From Rhizobium aethiopicum (GTDB lineage: Bacteria > Pseudomonadota > Alphaproteobacteria > Rhizobiales > Rhizobiaceae), in contig NZ_JACIFV010000009.1 in NCBI RefSeq assembly GCF_014197535.1, forward strand, positions 4,082-68,081: 64,000 bases of DNA, given 5' to 3'. Of the stretch, positions 62,658 to 64,000 are shown piece by piece. The notes under the pieces are model-generated. The model was given only the letters and a program-made list of their open reading frames with translations, had not been told where the DNA came from and did not search any database. Made by a program: the position numbers and the translations under genes. The first letter of the stretch is position 1; each line of letters begins with the position of its first letter.

Positions 62658-63950
62658 ATGGATCGTATCAGAATTGTCGGCGGTAATGAGCTGAATGGCA
62701 TCATTCCCATTTCCGGCGCCAAGAATGCCGCACTGCCGCTGATGATCGCCTCGCTTCTGACCAGTGATACGCTGACGCTGGAAAACGTGCCGCATCTGGC
62801 CGATGTCGAGCTTCTGATGCGCATCCTCGGCAATCACGGCGTCGACGTAGCCGTCAACGGCCGCCGCGAGCGCCAGGAAGACTCCTACGCCCGCACGATC
62901 CATTTCACCTGCCGCACGATCGTCGATACCACCGCCTCCTATGAACTCGTCTCGAAGATGCGCGCCTCCTTCTGGGTCATCGGTCCGCTCTTGGCGCGTG
63001 AGGGCCATTGCCGCGTGTCGCTGCCGGGCGGCTGCGCCATCGGCACGCGCCCGGTCGATCTTTTCATCGAAGGCCTGACGGCGCTTGGTGCGACCATGGA
63101 GATCGATGCCGGCTATATCAATGCCAGGGCGCCCGACGGCGGTCTGATCGGCGCGCGCTACACCTTCCCGAAGGTTTCGGTCGGCGCCACCCATGTGCTG
63201 ATGATGGCGGCGACCCTTGCCCGCGGCACGACTGTCATCGGCAACGCCGCCCGTGAACCCGAAGTCGTCGATCTCGCCAACTGCCTGAACGCCATGGGCG
63301 CCAAGATATCGGGCGCCGGCACCTCGACCATCACCATCGAAGGCGTCACCTCGCTTTCCGGCGCCCGCCACCGCGTGCTTCCGGACCGCATCGAGACCGG
63401 CACCTACGCCATGGCCGTCGCCATGGCCGGCGGCGACGTCGTGCTCGAAAATACCGATGTGGCGCTGCTCGAAACCGCGGTGGAAACGCTGCGCCGCGCC
63501 GGCGCCGAAATCTCCGCCACCAATAACGGCATGCGCGTCAGGCGTAACGGCGCCGGCATCAAGCCGGTCGATATCGTCACCGATCCGTTCCCGGGCTTCC
63601 CCACCGATCTGCAGGCGCAGTTCATGGCGCTGATGACCCGCTCCTCCGGCATCTCGCACGTCACCGAGACCATCTTCGAAAACCGCTTCATGCACGTGCA
63701 GGAGCTTGCCCGGCTCGGGGCCAGGATCACGCTCTCCGGCCAGACGGCGAAAATCGAGGGGGTCCAGCGCCTGCGCGGCGCGCCCGTCATGGCGACCGAT
63801 CTGCGCGCCTCCGTCTCGCTCGTCATCGCCGGCCTTGCCGCCGAGGGCGAAACCACGGTCTCCCGTGTCTATCACCTCGACCGCGGTTTCGAGCGGCTCG
63901 AAGAGAAGCTGACCCGCTGCGGGGCCGTCGTCCAGCGCATCAGCGAATAA
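62658..63950 (+). CDS. murA: UDP-N-acetylglucosamine 1-carboxyvinyltransferase
   Basis: The 430-residue protein is complete: [24 protein letters not shown] at the start with the substrate-binding Lys, the fosfomycin-target Cys in [12 protein letters not shown] (near residue 124), and [19 protein letters not shown] with the conserved Arg toward the end. It catalyses the first committed step of peptidoglycan synthesis in the cytoplasm. Codon use and sequence are typical of Rhizobium chromosomes. It marks host DNA right of the prophage. Confidence 0.97.
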   Translation: MDRIRIVGGNELNGIIPISGAKNAALPLMIASLLTSDTLTLENVPHLADVELLMRILGNHGVDVAVNGRRERQEDSYARTIHFTCRTIVDTTASYELVSKMRASFWVIGPLLAREGHCRVSLPGGCAIGTRPVDLFIEGLTALGATMEIDAGYINARAPDGGLIGARYTFPKVSVGATHVLMMAATLARGTTVIGNAAREPEVVDLANCLNAMGAKISGAGTSTITIEGVTSLSGARHRVLPDRIETGTYAMAVAMAGGDVVLENTDVALLETAVETLRRAGAEISATNNGMRVRRNGAGIKPVDIVTDPFPGFPTDLQAQFMALMTRSSGISHVTETIFENRFMHVQELARLGARITLSGQTAKIEGVQRLRGAPVMATDLRASVSLVIAGLAAEGETTVSRVYHLDRGFERLEEKLTRCGAVVQRISE

Positions 63951-64000
63951 GAGACACCTTCATTCCGGTTGCGTAATCGGCCGCAGCATCTTATTTCCCT

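Noticed and set aside
62367..63875. Minus-strand ORF of 502 aa
   Set aside because: Antisense to murA; composition (Asp/Gly/His/Arg) is typical of a GC-rich shadow.

Overview
The window is almost entirely one prophage (1 to about 62.1 kb) of a rhizobial alphaproteobacterium. It is followed by about 1.9 kb of host chromosome: tRNA-Thr(GGU), a small conserved ORF and murA. High GC content, a Rhizobium-like MurA, the tRNA sequence and alphaproteobacterial-type phage genes point to Rhizobium or a close relative. The left end of the prophage lies outside the window. No integrase is visible, so a full att pair cannot be demonstrated; the tRNA-Thr 3' end facing the prophage is the likely right attachment site.

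Layout. (1) 1-3.4 kb, leftward lysogeny block: a CI/LexA-like repressor (1341-2090), a second S24-fold regulator without its catalytic dyad (2763-3383), and a leftward operon of small genes ending in a pentapeptide-repeat protein cut by the window edge. (2) 3.4-25.4 kb, rightward early region: Sak4-like ATPase, DUF669 SSB-like protein, beta clamp, PD-(D/E)XK nucleases, two sigma-like proteins, SF2 helicase, Gp157-like protein, two amino-type and one C5 DNA methyltransferase, primase-helicase with CCGGACA repeats behind it, VRR-NUC nuclease, several homing-type endonucleases, and an internal XRE switch near 22.3-23.0 kb. (3) 25.4-26.4 kb: a hairpin-rich stretch, a tRNA with CAU anticodon, an HNH gene and a probable cos region. 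(4) 26.4-44.6 kb: terminase, HK97-type portal, protease and capsid, connectors, tail tube, tail chaperone with a probable -1 frameshift, tape measure with an embedded lysozyme-like domain, and GTA-like tail-tip genes; this is a long-tailed siphovirus plan. (5) 44.6-50.6 kb: beta-helix tailspike, holin-like protein, SAR-type endolysin, Rz/Rz1 spanins and an SGNH esterase. (6) 50.6-61.4 kb, second early/accessory region: a frameshifted ATP-dependent DNA ligase, an envelope operon (trypsin-like protease, TolQ/MotA-like channel, MotB/ExbD-like anchor with a beta-rich domain, further membrane proteins), nucleotide-metabolism genes (metallophosphatase, MazG-like, HD hydrolase, dNMP kinase) and an excisionase-like protein.

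How it works together. Nine copies of TTGACAAATTTGT, a 10-bp palindrome fused to a -35 box, are scattered from 2.7 to 60 kb. Most sit 53-85 bp upstream of the first gene of a transcription unit, so one repressor could silence the whole prophage at many promoters. Most freestanding genes share a leader of the form CCACCACA-GAGGAGA, often behind a GC hairpin. Fifteen copies of the tetrapeptide ANDN recur in fourteen unrelated phage proteins. These three recurring elements, the envelope operon, a gene nested in the C5 methyltransferase and the frameshifted tail chaperone are the most notable observations. All calls rest on reading the sequence and on remembered family features; no database search was run.
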